From the NCBI RefSeq assembly GCF_033095865.1, contig NZ_AP019365.1, forward strand, positions 5,615,501 through 5,679,500: DNA of 64,000 nucleotides, given 5' to 3'. The stretch comes from Pseudomonas sp. KU43P. Its GTDB lineage: Bacteria > Pseudomonadota > Gammaproteobacteria > Pseudomonadales > Pseudomonadaceae. This document shows, in pieces, positions 56,197 to 64,000 of this stretch. The notes beneath the pieces are model-generated. The model did not search any database, was not told the origin of the DNA, and saw only the letters and a program-made list of their open reading frames with translations. The translations under genes were made by a program, and so were the position numbers. The number at the start of each line of letters is the position of its first letter. Position 1 is the first letter of the stretch.

Positions 56197-56859
56197 TCAG
56201 CGCTTGCCGGTGCGAATCATCTCCTGGAATGCCGGCATCGCCGCGTCCTTGTCCGCCACGATCCGCGCCATGTGCGGGTTCTCGCGCATTTTCTCGAGCA
56301 ATGCCGCTGCCTGCGGGAAGTCCGCAAGGAAGTCGATGTTCAGCACTTTCTTGCCCACCGCGTATGCCAGATCGACCGAGAAGCAGAACATCAGGTCGGC
56401 CACGGTCAGCTCTTCACCCGCCACATAAGGTGCAAAGCGGCCATTGCGCTTGAGCGTGGCGAACCCCGCCAGCAGCTCGGTACGCGCCCGCTCCTTGATC
56501 ACTGGCTCTACCGCCGTGCCAAAGAATGCCTCGGCATAGCAAGTACGTGCCGGCAGCTCGATATACAGCTCGATCTCCTTGAGCAGCTCGCGCACCTTGG
56601 CCTGCTCGAACGGGTCGGCCGGCAGCAGCGCCTTGCCGCCCCGGGTCTGCTCGATATAGTCGAGGATCACGCTGGTCTCGCTGAGGAAGCCGTGTTCGGT
56701 CTCCAGCACCGGCACCTTGCCACGCGGGCTGACTTCCAGCGCCTGCGGCGCCTGGCCACCGTAGAAGGTGACCTCCTCGAACGGCAGGCCTTTTTCCAGC
56801 AACGCCAGCTTGACCATGTTGTAGTAGTTGCTGACCGAAAATCCGTGAAGCTTGAGCAT
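56197..56859 (-). CDS. Glutathione S-transferase family protein
   Basis: 220 residues. The N-terminal thioredoxin-like domain (1-80) has GFSVSNYYNMVKLAL, the cis-proline region GKVPVLE and the ETSVILDYIE helix. The helical C-terminal domain has the conserved N-capping aspartate in LTVADLMFCF. It probably conjugates or reduces with glutathione; the substrate is unknown. GGAGG lies nine bases before the ATG. It is divergent from the next small gene. Confidence 0.88.
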   Translation of the reverse strand: MLKLHGFSVSNYYNMVKLALLEKGLPFEEVTFYGGQAPQALEVSPRGKVPVLETEHGFLSETSVILDYIEQTRGGKALLPADPFEQAKVRELLKEIELYIELPARTCYAEAFFGTAVEPVIKERARTELLAGFATLKRNGRFAPYVAGEELTVADLMFCFSVDLAYAVGKKVLNIDFLADFPQAAALLEKMRENPHMARIVADKDAAMPAFQEMIRTGKR

Positions 56860-56970
56860 GGGTAACAGCCTCCAGGCCGTATGGGGATGGCCCGGCTTTT
56901 ATAGACCTATCGGCCAGGCATGACCAGCGCGAGCGTGGCAAACTGTAGGCCCCACTTAAGGAGTAGCGCC

Positions 56971-57273
56971 ATGAGCGAGCCCACCGACATCGACACTGAC
57001 GACGACGAAGCCTTCGCCGAGGCAACGCTGACCCAGGCCATCGAGAACCAGATCGAAAGCGGCGAACCCGCGGCCGCCAAGGCCACCTTCAACAAGCTGA
57101 CCCTGGTCGGCTACGAACGCGAAGACATCCTGAACCTCATGGCCCATGTACTGGCCATCGAGATCGATAGCATGCTGGCCGAAGATCGCCCGTTCAACGC
57201 CGAGTGGTACGAAACCGCCCTGCGCGCCCTGCCCGAGCTTCCCCCTGAGGCAGATCAAGGCGAGGACGAATAA
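56971..57273 (+). CDS. Hypothetical acidic protein
   Basis: 100 residues, not recognised as a named family. The N-terminus is a run of acidic residues (DIDTDDDEAFAE), the rest looks helical (TLTQAIENQIESGEP, DILNLMAHVLAIEID). AAGGAG sits seven bases before the ATG, which makes it a convincing gene. It is soluble and followed by the TIGR02647 gene on the same strand. Confidence 0.75.
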   Translation: MSEPTDIDTDDDEAFAEATLTQAIENQIESGEPAAAKATFNKLTLVGYEREDILNLMAHVLAIEIDSMLAEDRPFNAEWYETALRALPELPPEADQGEDE

Positions 57274-57342
57274 CCCGACTACACTCCAGGGTCAGGCACC
57301 GCTGGCGGTGCCGCCATCCTCGTCTGGAAGTCAGGAGTCGCC

Positions 57343-57588
57343 ATGTCCTTCACCCCCGATTTGATCGCCGAACTGGAAGTGCTCGCCCTGTTCAACCTGG
57401 ACAGCAGCCAGGAAGGCATCAAGATTCACAATAACGCTTCCCCCGCCCTGGTCGCCGCTGCGCAACGCCTCTACGACAAGCAACTGACCGATCAGCCCGA
57501 TGGCGGATACCTCACCAGCCTGGGACACGACGCGGTCGAAAGCGTGCAACTGCTGCTGAACGTCCTCAAGTCCCCCCAGCCTGCCTAA
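57343..57588 (+). CDS. TIGR02647-family small protein
   Basis: 81 residues. It matches my recollection of the TIGR02647 family of small pseudomonad proteins, with SFTPDLIAELEVLALFNLDSSQEGIK and GGYLTSLGHDAVESVQLLL. The helix pattern suggests a winged-helix-like fold and possible DNA binding, without proof. GTCAGGAG lies upstream of the ATG. A REP pair follows the stop codon by nine bases. Confidence 0.75.
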   Translation: MSFTPDLIAELEVLALFNLDSSQEGIKIHNNASPALVAAAQRLYDKQLTDQPDGGYLTSLGHDAVESVQLLLNVLKSPQPA

Positions 57589-57597
57589 GGCTGCAGC

Positions 57598-57673
57598 GGC
57601 CCAATCGCCGGCAAGCCGGCTCCCACAAGCTTTGTACAGAACATGTGGGGGCCGGCTTGCCGGCGATGAGGCC
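57598..57673. repeat. REP pair 12, upstream of cyaA
   Basis: Inverted REP pair between the TIGR02647 gene and cyaA. It lies about 107 bases before the cyaA start and separates the two transcription units. Confidence 0.88.
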
Positions 57674-57779
57674 AGAACGGACGCTAGAAAAATGGCGTCA
57701 AAAACCACAAGCCGCTTATCCGAGTGCTCCACTCAGGCTAAACTCGCCACAGCTTCCCCGGCCCCTCCCTGAGTGCGCA

Positions 57780-60644
57780 ATGAACCACCCCTACGAAATC
57801 CGCCCGGACCTGAACGACGGCATCGACCGCAAGGTGCTGGCGAAACTGCGCGCGCGCTTCCTGCAACTCAACCAGGGCCGGCTCGAGCGTGCCATGGAGG
57901 GCCTGTCGACACGCCAACAGCAAGTACTGACTCTCCTGCCGCTATTGTTCCACGTCAACCACCCCCTGCTGCCAGGCTATGTCTCCGGCAGTACCCCAGC
58001 GGGCGTATCAGGCTTCGAGCCTTCTGCCGGGCTGGTCGCGGAAGGCCAGCGGCTGGCCCGCTCGTTCACCTACAAGACGCGCCTGGGAAACCCCCACCGT
58101 CCGATCCATGGCCTGTTCCTGATGGGCAGCCTCGGTTCCCTGGCCCAGGCCGAACAGAGCGACATGGACCTGTGGGTATGCCACGCACCGGGCCTAGGTG
58201 ACGGTCCTCGGGAAGAACTGCAGCGCAAGTGCCAGCTTCTCGAAACCTGGGCCGCCAGCCTGGGCGCCGAAGCACATTTCTTTCTCATCAATCCGCAGGG
58301 CTTTGCCCAAGGCCAGCGCGAAGGCCAGCTCAGTTCCGACGATTGCGGCACCACCCAGCACTACTTGTTGCTCGACGAGTTCTACCGTACAGCCATCTGG
58401 CTGGCGGGGCGCACACCGCTTTGGTGGCTGGTGCCGGTGTATGAAGAGCAGAACTACCAACGCTACAGCGAAACCCTGCTCAGCAAACGCTTCATCCGCA
58501 GCACCGACGCCCTCGACCTCGGCCACTTGGCGCACATTCCTCCTGGCGAGTTCGTCGGTGCCGGCCTTTGGCAGCTCTACAAAGGCATCGATTCACCGTA
58601 CAAATCGCTGCTCAAGCTACTGCTGACCGAGGTCTACGCCAGCGAATATCCCGCCGTGCGCTGCCTGAGCCTGGACTATAAGGAAGCGGTATTCGCCAAC
58701 CGGCTGAACCTCGACGAGCTGGACCCCTATGTGATGGTCTACCGGCGCATCGAGCGCTACCTGCAGCAACGCGGTGAAACCACACGCCTGGAACTGGTGA
58801 GGCGCAGCCTGTACCTGAAGGTCAACAAGAAGCTCAGCGGCCTGGACCGTACTCGCAGCAACGGCTGGCAACGCCAGTTGCTGCAGCGCCTGGCAGACGA
58901 ATGGGGCTGGGATGAACGCCAATTGGCCCTGCTCGACAGCCGTAGCCAATGGAAGGTGCGCCAGGTCGCGGTGGAGCGTCGCGAACTGGTGGCCGAGCTC
59001 AATCACAGCTATCGCTTTCTGGGCCAGTTCGCGCAGAACCAGAACGCCAGCAATCGCGCCGACCAGCGCGACATGAATGTCCTCGGCCGGCGCCTCTACG
59101 CGGCGTTCGAACGCCGCGCCGGCAAGATCGAAGTGATCAACCCCGGCATTGCCCCGGACCTCGCCGAAGACACCCTCACCCTGGTCCAGTCGCCTAACCG
59201 CAAGGAGCCGGGCAGCCACCACTGGGGGCTGTACAACGGCAACCTGGGCGTGCACGAGTGGGAGCACTTCAGCCCGATCAAGCGCAGCCGCGAGTTGCTC
59301 GAACTGCTGACCTGGGCTCACCGTAACGGTGTCATCGACAGCAGCACGCGCCTGGCACTGCATCCTGGCGAAAGCGACCTCAGCGAATTCGAGCTGTTCA
59401 ACCTGATCGGCAGCCTGCAGCAGAGCATCCCCCTGCCACTGGAAACCGTCAGCGAAGTGCGCCTGCTGCAACCGAGCGTGGCCGACGAGATCCTGTTGCT
59501 GGTCAACGTCGGTATCGACCCGTTGCGTCACCACCGCGACCTGAACATCCTGATGACCACCGAGCGCACCGATTCGCTCAGCTACGCCGGCGTGCGCGAA
59601 AACCTGGTGCTGACCCTCGACCAGGTCACCCTCAACAGTTGGAACGAAGTGCTGGTGCAGCGCTACGACGGCGAGCACGCCCTGCTACGCTGCCTGCGCG
59701 ACTTCCTCAACAGCCTCGGCCAGCGCAGCCACCGGCCGCGCGTGCGGGTGCGCTGCTTCTGCCATAACCGCGCGCAAGCCATCGGCCAGCGGGTCGAGGA
59801 CATTTTCGATACCGTGCAGTTGCTGCTCGACCAGGGCCGCAATCACCGCTACCTGCTGCAAGTGGCGCAGCACACCCATGTGCTGGAGCTGCTGCCCGGC
59901 CAGGTCAGCCTGGCAACGCTGATGGGGCATGCCGCCGTGCTCGACTACCTGGCTGAAGAGCGCAGTGTCTACAGCCCGCTGCACCTGGATGCCAATGCCC
60001 TGCAGGACCACGACCTGCCACTGGTACTGGAGCAAGGTCGTCCCGACTGCATCCAGGTGTTCTACCGCCTGCTCGATGGCTGGGCCGACCTGTATGTGCT
60101 GGATGAGTACAATGCCCTGTGGCAGCAGCGCCTGCCGCTGCACGACGAAAATCATCTGCTACTACCGCTGCAACGCTTTCTGCGGTCGGTGGTGATGCGC
60201 CGCGATGCGCGCTTGCCGCTGGACTACGTGCAGCAGGCTTCGTTGCAGATCCACTACGCCCAGTTGCTGCCCTCAGGGCCAGGCAAGGCGCGCAGCAGCG
60301 AGGCCCGCCCGGCGCCAGTCGATGGCAACGGCCTGCCGTATTACGAGGTGCAGGCCATATTGCAGGCCGGCGCGGGAGACGAGGTACATGTGACGCTGTA
60401 TTGCGACCAGCAGGAATTCTCCGAGCTGGAGCATGGGGACGAGCTGTATGCCGTGGTCGCCCGGCAGATCCTCGGCCAGCGCCGCAGTGCAGGGCACTAC
60501 CGGTGCTACATCACCGACCTGGACCTGTCGGAGCTGCTCGAGGATGAGCAGGGTTCAACCCTGCTGTATCTGCGTTACAAGCGAGAACTCGAGCAGGCAC
60601 TCAATGATGGGTTGGCGCAATTGCAGGCGACCTTGGAACCCTGA
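57780..60644 (+). CDS. cyaA: Class I adenylate cyclase
   Basis: 954 residues, close to the usual length of class I enzymes. The N-terminal catalytic half has the nucleotidyltransferase core with FLMGSLGSLAQAEQSDMDLWV, where D-x-D binds metal. Further family blocks are HFFLINPQGFAQG and SLLKLLLTEVYASEYP. The C-terminal half is regulatory and lacks the phosphorylation histidine context of enterics as far as I can judge. It makes cAMP for Vfr/Crp. I start at MNHPYEIRPDL; the longer frame crosses the REP pair. Confidence 0.93.
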   Translation: MNHPYEIRPDLNDGIDRKVLAKLRARFLQLNQGRLERAMEGLSTRQQQVLTLLPLLFHVNHPLLPGYVSGSTPAGVSGFEPSAGLVAEGQRLARSFTYKTRLGNPHRPIHGLFLMGSLGSLAQAEQSDMDLWVCHAPGLGDGPREELQRKCQLLETWAASLGAEAHFFLINPQGFAQGQREGQLSSDDCGTTQHYLLLDEFYRTAIWLAGRTPLWWLVPVYEEQNYQRYSETLLSKRFIRSTDALDLGHLAHIPPGEFVGAGLWQLYKGIDSPYKSLLKLLLTEVYASEYPAVRCLSLDYKEAVFANRLNLDELDPYVMVYRRIERYLQQRGETTRLELVRRSLYLKVNKKLSGLDRTRSNGWQRQLLQRLADEWGWDERQLALLDSRSQWKVRQVAVERRELVAELNHSYRFLGQFAQNQNASNRADQRDMNVLGRRLYAAFERRAGKIEVINPGIAPDLAEDTLTLVQSPNRKEPGSHHWGLYNGNLGVHEWEHFSPIKRSRELLELLTWAHRNGVIDSSTRLALHPGESDLSEFELFNLIGSLQQSIPLPLETVSEVRLLQPSVADEILLLVNVGIDPLRHHRDLNILMTTERTDSLSYAGVRENLVLTLDQVTLNSWNEVLVQRYDGEHALLRCLRDFLNSLGQRSHRPRVRVRCFCHNRAQAIGQRVEDIFDTVQLLLDQGRNHRYLLQVAQHTHVLELLPGQVSLATLMGHAAVLDYLAEERSVYSPLHLDANALQDHDLPLVLEQGRPDCIQVFYRLLDGWADLYVLDEYNALWQQRLPLHDENHLLLPLQRFLRSVVMRRDARLPLDYVQQASLQIHYAQLLPSGPGKARSSEARPAPVDGNGLPYYEVQAILQAGAGDEVHVTLYCDQQEFSELEHGDELYAVVARQILGQRRSAGHYRCYITDLDLSELLEDEQGSTLLYLRYKRELEQALNDGLAQLQATLEP

Positions 60645-60646
60645 GC

Positions 60647-61057
60647 TCAAAGGTCAAAATCACCTGCCGCCTCCGGCTGGTACTCGACGGCCAGCAACTT
60701 CAGTTTCAGGGTCTTGCCCCCCGGTGCCGGCCAGTCGATCTGGTCGCCGACCGACAAGCCCAGCAAGGCGCAGCCGATCGGCGCCAGGATCGACACGTTG
60801 CCCTCTTGGCCGGCATCTTTCGGGTACACCAGGGTCAGGTGGTAGTCCTTGCCGCTGGCCTCTTCGCGGCAATGCACACGCGAGTTCATGGTCACCACGC
60901 CGGCGGGCACGTCCTCATGACCGACCACCTGCTCGGCACGGTCCAGCTCGTCCTGCAAGGCGAGCACACCTGGGGTGCTTTCGTCGAGGCTCTCGATCAG
61001 GCGCTCCAGACGCTGTACGTCCAAGCGGGTGAGGATGAGGGAAGGCTTGGTGCTCAT
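60647..61057 (-). CDS. rnk: Nucleoside diphosphate kinase regulator Rnk
   Basis: 136 residues. An N-terminal coiled coil (RLDVQRLERLIESL) and a C-terminal GreA-like domain with SILAPIGCALLGLSVGDQIDWP. Rnk binds RNA polymerase near the secondary channel in E. coli and affects Ndk levels in P. aeruginosa. It is convergent with cyaA, two bases apart. A terminator of the upstream minus-strand unit lies in front of it, so it has its own promoter. Confidence 0.9.
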   Translation of the reverse strand: MSTKPSLILTRLDVQRLERLIESLDESTPGVLALQDELDRAEQVVGHEDVPAGVVTMNSRVHCREEASGKDYHLTLVYPKDAGQEGNVSILAPIGCALLGLSVGDQIDWPAPGGKTLKLKLLAVEYQPEAAGDFDL

Positions 61058-61108
61058 GATCCAGTCAGGCTCCTTTGAACAGGCGGTTTTCGATGGGCAG
61101 ATAAAGCA

Positions 61109-61132
61109 AAACCCCGCCCAAGGGCGGGGTTT
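61109..61132. terminator. Intrinsic terminator between cyaY-DUF1289 unit and rnk
   Basis: Eleven-base stem AAACCCCGCCC / GGGCGGGGTTT. On the minus strand it is followed by TTTTGC, so it ends the cyaY-DUF1289 transcript. Confidence 0.85.
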
Positions 61133-61189
61133 GTGAATGCTTGTGCGTCAGCAACGCATGCCTGGACACTACCACAGCCGGGCAAATAC

Positions 61190-61402
61190 TCAAGCCCGTG
61201 CGCGCAAGGCCTCGGCTTCACGGCAAATCTGCCGACGCCGTTCATCGTCGGCCGAACGCCATTCGCGAATATGCTCGACATGACGGTAGCAGCCGGTACA
61301 CACCTTCTGCGCATCCAGTCGACAGACGCTGATGCACGGCGAAGGCACCGCAGGGCTGACGTTGCTGTACAGCGGCTTGGCTGGCCGCGCCTGGGCAGTC
61401 AT
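61190..61402 (-). CDS. DUF1289 small cysteine-rich protein
   Basis: 70 residues. The family motif is present as SPCISVCRLD followed by CTGCYRHVEHIREW, giving four conserved cysteines that probably bind a metal. It starts one base after the cyaY stop (TGACATG), so translation is coupled. Function is unknown; the pairing with frataxin suggests an iron or Fe-S connection. Confidence 0.85.
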   Translation of the reverse strand: MTAQARPAKPLYSNVSPAVPSPCISVCRLDAQKVCTGCYRHVEHIREWRSADDERRRQICREAEALRARA

Positions 61403-61403
61403 G

Positions 61404-61736
61404 TCAGATCTCGTCGAAGTCCAGCTTCTCGCCGGCCCGCTCCCAGACGATGCGCTCGAGCATTTCGCCCAGCAGCTCTTCGCTCTTCTCGCATACCCAC
61501 TTGCCACTCTCTTCGTCGTAATCGAAGTGGAAGCCACCGGAACGGTCGGCCAGCCACAACTGACGCAGTGGCTCCTGCCGGCTGAAGATCAACTGGCTGC
61601 CGTTGTCGAACTTGATGGTGAGGACGCCGGCGGAATTCTCCATGTCCAGGTCCAGGCCGCTCTCGTCGAACAGGTCTTCCAGGGCCTGTTGGGTGGCGTC
61701 GACCAGATCATGGAAACGCGCTTCGCTCAAACTCAT
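61404..61736 (-). CDS. cyaY: Bacterial frataxin CyaY
   Basis: 110 residues, one frataxin domain. Acidic helix 1 (SEARFHDLVDATQQALEDLFDESGLDLD) supplies the iron-binding surface; VLTIKFDNGSQLIFSRQEPLRQLWLADRSGGFHF is the family core. It modulates iron-sulfur cluster assembly on IscS. GAGG lies eight bases before the ATG. It is divergent from lptM, and the DUF1289 gene follows. Confidence 0.93.
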   Translation of the reverse strand: MSLSEARFHDLVDATQQALEDLFDESGLDLDMENSAGVLTIKFDNGSQLIFSRQEPLRQLWLADRSGGFHFDYDEESGKWVCEKSEELLGEMLERIVWERAGEKLDFDEI

Positions 61737-61924
61737 TGCAGGAACCTCGAAATTGGCTGCGTTACAGGCAAGCCGGGCAAGATACGGGCGCTCGGCGCCG
61801 AATGCAAAGGTTAGCCGCTGGCCCACAAGCATAGCCCGCCCGACGGACCGGCTCTTGCATAGGCAATCCGCCGGTCGCTCGGTATACTCGGGCGCAATAC
61901 TGCTTATTTCAAAGGATTTCACCC

Positions 61925-62128
61925 ATGAAGCGCCTGATTTCCTCACTTGCGGCGCTGGTCGCGGTTGCCTGCCTCGTTTCGGCCTGCGGTCAGAAGGGCC
62001 CTCTGTACCTGCCTGAAGATGGCAAGGATGGCAAAGGCAGCCACAAGTCGCATCAGCACCAGCACGCCCCGGCGGTACAGCCACAGGACGAGCAGCCCAT
62101 CGAGCCCGAGCAGACGCCTGCGCAGTAA
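61925..62128 (+). CDS. lptM: LPS-associated lipoprotein LptM (LppL)
   Basis: 67 residues. A lipoprotein signal ends in lipobox LVSAC with lipidated C21, followed directly by GQKGPLYLP, the LptM motif that contacts the LptD-LptE outer-membrane LPS translocon. The rest is low-complexity (HKSHQHQH, proline and glutamate rich). AAAGGA precedes the ATG. It is the first gene of the lptM-lysA-dapF cluster. Confidence 0.9.
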   Translation: MKRLISSLAALVAVACLVSACGQKGPLYLPEDGKDGKGSHKSHQHQHAPAVQPQDEQPIEPEQTPAQ

Positions 62129-62137
62129 GGAAATCAC

Positions 62138-63385
62138 ATGAACACTTTCAACTACCGCGACGGTGAACTGTTCGCGGAAGGCGTGGCCCTGTCGGCCATC
62201 GCCGAACGTTTCGGCACCCCGACCTACGTGTACTCGCGCGCCCACATCGAGGCCCAGTACCGCAGTTACACCGATGCACTGCAGGGCGTCGAGCACCTGG
62301 TCTGCTTCGCCGTAAAAGCCAACTCCAACCTTGGCGTGCTGAACGTCCTGGCGCGCATGGGTGCAGGTTTCGACATCGTTTCCGGCGGCGAGCTGGAGCG
62401 TGTGCTGGCCGCAGGCGGCCGCGCCGATCGCGTGGTGTTCTCCGGCGTCGGCAAGACCCGTGAAGACATGCGCCGCGCCCTGGAAGTGGGTGTGCACTGC
62501 TTCAACGTCGAGTCCACCGACGAGCTCGAGCGCCTGCAGGTCGTGGCCGCCGAGATGGGCAAGGTTGCGCCGATCTCGCTGCGGGTCAACCCGGACGTCG
62601 ACGCCGGCACCCACCCGTACATCTCCACCGGCCTCAAAGAGAACAAGTTCGGCATCGCCATCGCCGACGCCGAAGCCATCTATGTGCGCGCCGCGCAGCT
62701 GCCGAACCTGGAAGTGGTCGGCGTCGACTGCCACATCGGCTCGCAGCTGACCACCGTCGACCCGTTCCTCGACGCCCTCGACCGCCTGCTGGTGCTGGTC
62801 GACCGCTTGGCCGAATGCGGCATCCACCTGCGCCACCTGGACCTGGGCGGCGGTGTCGGCGTGCGCTATCGCGACGAGCAGCCGCCGTTGCTGGCCGACT
62901 ACATCAAGGCCATCCGCGAGCGCGTCGGCGACCGCGACCTGGCGCTGGTGTTCGAACCGGGCCGCTACATCGTGGCCAACGCCGGCGTCCTGCTGACTCG
63001 CGTGGAATACCTCAAACACACCGAACACAAGGACTTCGCCATCATCGATGCGGCGATGAACGACCTGATCCGCCCGGCCCTTTACCAGGCCTGGATGGGC
63101 GTCAGCGCGGTCACCCCACGAGAAGGCGAAGGCCGTGCCTATGACCTGGTCGGGCCGATCTGCGAGACCGGCGACTTCCTGGCCAAGGACCGTCAGCTGA
63201 ACCTGGCCGAAGGCGATTTGCTGGCCGTGCAGTCGGCGGGCGCCTATGGTTTCGTCATGAGCTCGAACTACAACACCCGTGGTCGTTGCGCGGAAATCCT
63301 GGTCGACGGCGACCAGGCTTTCGAAGTACGCCGTCGCGAGACCATTGCCGAACTGTATGCTGGCGAAAGCCTGCTGCCGGAGTGA
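62138..63385 (+). CDS. lysA: Diaminopimelate decarboxylase
   Basis: 415 residues, PLP fold III. It decarboxylates meso-diaminopimelate to L-lysine. The PLP lysine is K60 in [13 protein letters not shown]. Other signatures are [12 protein letters not shown], the [11 protein letters not shown] strand and [21 protein letters not shown] and the C-terminal [11 protein letters not shown] with the active-site cysteine. AAGGAAATCAC precedes the ATG. It lies nine bases after lptM and is followed by dapF. Confidence 0.97.
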   Translation: MNTFNYRDGELFAEGVALSAIAERFGTPTYVYSRAHIEAQYRSYTDALQGVEHLVCFAVKANSNLGVLNVLARMGAGFDIVSGGELERVLAAGGRADRVVFSGVGKTREDMRRALEVGVHCFNVESTDELERLQVVAAEMGKVAPISLRVNPDVDAGTHPYISTGLKENKFGIAIADAEAIYVRAAQLPNLEVVGVDCHIGSQLTTVDPFLDALDRLLVLVDRLAECGIHLRHLDLGGGVGVRYRDEQPPLLADYIKAIRERVGDRDLALVFEPGRYIVANAGVLLTRVEYLKHTEHKDFAIIDAAMNDLIRPALYQAWMGVSAVTPREGEGRAYDLVGPICETGDFLAKDRQLNLAEGDLLAVQSAGAYGFVMSSNYNTRGRCAEILVDGDQAFEVRRRETIAELYAGESLLPE

Positions 63386-63389
63386 ACCC

Positions 63390-64000
63390 ATGCTGCTGCG
63401 CTTTACCAAGATGCATGGGCTGGGCAACGACTTCATGGTCCTCGACCTGGTCAGCCAACACGCCCACATCCAGCCCAAGCACGCCAAGCAATGGGGTGAC
63501 CGCCACACCGGCATCGGTTTCGACCAACTGCTGATCGTCGAAGCACCGAACAATCCGGAAGTAGACTTCCGCTACCGGATCTTCAACGCCGACGGCTCCG
63601 AAGTCGAGCAGTGCGGCAACGGTGCGCGCTGCTTCGCCCGCTTCGTGCTGGACAAACGCTTGACCGCGAAGAAACGCATCCGTGTGGAAACCAAGAGCGG
63701 CATCATCGTGCTGGACGTGCAGAACGATGGCCAGGTGAGCGTCGACATGGGCCCGCCGCGCTTCATGCCGGCCGAGATCCCGTTCGTGGCCGACGAGCAG
63801 GCGCTGAACTACCCGCTGGAAGTCGACGGCCAGGTTCATTCCATCGCCGCCGTGTCCATGGGCAACCCGCATGCCGTGCTGCGCGTCGATAACGTACATA
63901 CCGCGCCGGTGCACTCCCTGGGCCCGAAAATCGAAAACCACCCGCGCTTCCCGCAGCGGGTGAATGCCGGCTTCATTCAGGTCATCGACCGTCATCGCGC
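63390..64000 (+). CDS. dapF: Diaminopimelate epimerase (5' part, cut by window end)
   Basis: 203 complete codons are visible before the window ends. It interconverts LL- and meso-diaminopimelate. The start [27 protein letters not shown], the first catalytic cysteine (C73) in [13 protein letters not shown] and SMGNPHAV are all typical. The second catalytic cysteine lies beyond the edge. It begins four bases after the lysA stop, so the two lysine genes are in one operon. Confidence 0.95.
   Translation, partial: MLLRFTKMHGLGNDFMVLDLVSQHAHIQPKHAKQWGDRHTGIGFDQLLIVEAPNNPEVDFRYRIFNADGSEVEQCGNGARCFARFVLDKRLTAKKRIRVETKSGIIVLDVQNDGQVSVDMGPPRFMPAEIPFVADEQALNYPLEVDGQVHSIAAVSMGNPHAVLRVDNVHTAPVHSLGPKIENHPRFPQRVNAGFIQVIDRHR

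Noticed and set aside
57645..57779. N-terminal extension of cyaA
   Set aside because: It starts inside REP pair 12 and has no ribosome site; the family start MNHPYEI fits the ATG at 57780.
61855..61888. Promoter TTGCAT ... TATACT ahead of lptM
   Set aside because: The spacer would be 22 bases, too long for a sigma-70 promoter; no better -35 was found, so no promoter is called.
61943..63553. 536-codon minus-strand frame over lptM, lysA and the start of dapF
   Set aside because: It is the antisense shadow of three well-conserved genes and shows no recognisable domain.

Overview
The window comes from a fluorescent pseudomonad of the Pseudomonas putida group. The basis is the GC-rich coding sequence, the pseudomonad gene order algP / FKBP / rsd(algQ) / dsbB / hemY-hemX-hemD-hemC / algR / argH / cyaA / rnk / cyaY / lptM-lysA-dapF, and twelve copies of a paired REP palindrome (core around ATCGCCGGCAAGCCGGC) typical of this group. 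I count 58 protein genes (the last cut by the window edge), one tRNA-Arg(CCG), several hairpin terminators and a GntR-type operator palindrome. No insertion sequence, prophage, CRISPR array or rRNA was seen.

Region 1 (about 0.1-10.4 kb) is organosulfur and cysteine supply. A serine acetyltransferase gene diverges from a cystine ABC transporter operon (tcyJ-tcyL-tcyN). Next comes a six-gene run: two SfnB-type flavin oxidoreductases, a DszA/NtaA-type monooxygenase, and a MetQ/MetN/MetI-like importer. Region 2 (10.4-19.2 kb) holds a GGDEF-EAL protein, the fatty acid desaturase DesA, a PAS-GGDEF cyclase, an HDOD protein with a degenerate receiver domain, and gabD-gabT for GABA catabolism.

Region 3 (19.5-29.5 kb) is a complete sulfate-ester locus. 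It has an arylsulfotransferase and TonB receptor in one operon, the divergent LysR regulator SftR, the alkylsulfatase AtsK with its binding protein AtsR, and the divergent transporter AtsB-AtsC. AtsB is a head-to-tail fusion of two permease domains. Region 4 (29.5-36.2 kb) contains an 840-residue toxin-like protein whose C-terminus carries all three signature motifs of an R-S-E class ADP-ribosyltransferase. It is followed by an operon of GntR regulator, AprA-like flavoprotein, AprB-like ferredoxin, HEAT-repeat protein and DUF971 protein, preceded by a perfect 16-bp operator palindrome.

Region 5 (36.3-64 kb) is mostly conserved core genome: tRNA-Arg, an M20 peptidase, a CBS protein, an NfeD protease-stomatin pair, a LysE exporter, the ABC-F protein YheS, AlgP with 39-bp repeats, the heme operon, AlgR, ArgH, CyaA, Rnk, frataxin and the lysine/DAP genes. 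AlgR has no sensor-kinase gene beside it here.

The first 36 kb therefore mainly serves sulfur scavenging when sulfate and cysteine are scarce. The most unusual single item is the ADP-ribosyltransferase toxin candidate at 29.5-32.0 kb. All functional calls rest on reading motifs and gene order by eye; no database search was run.
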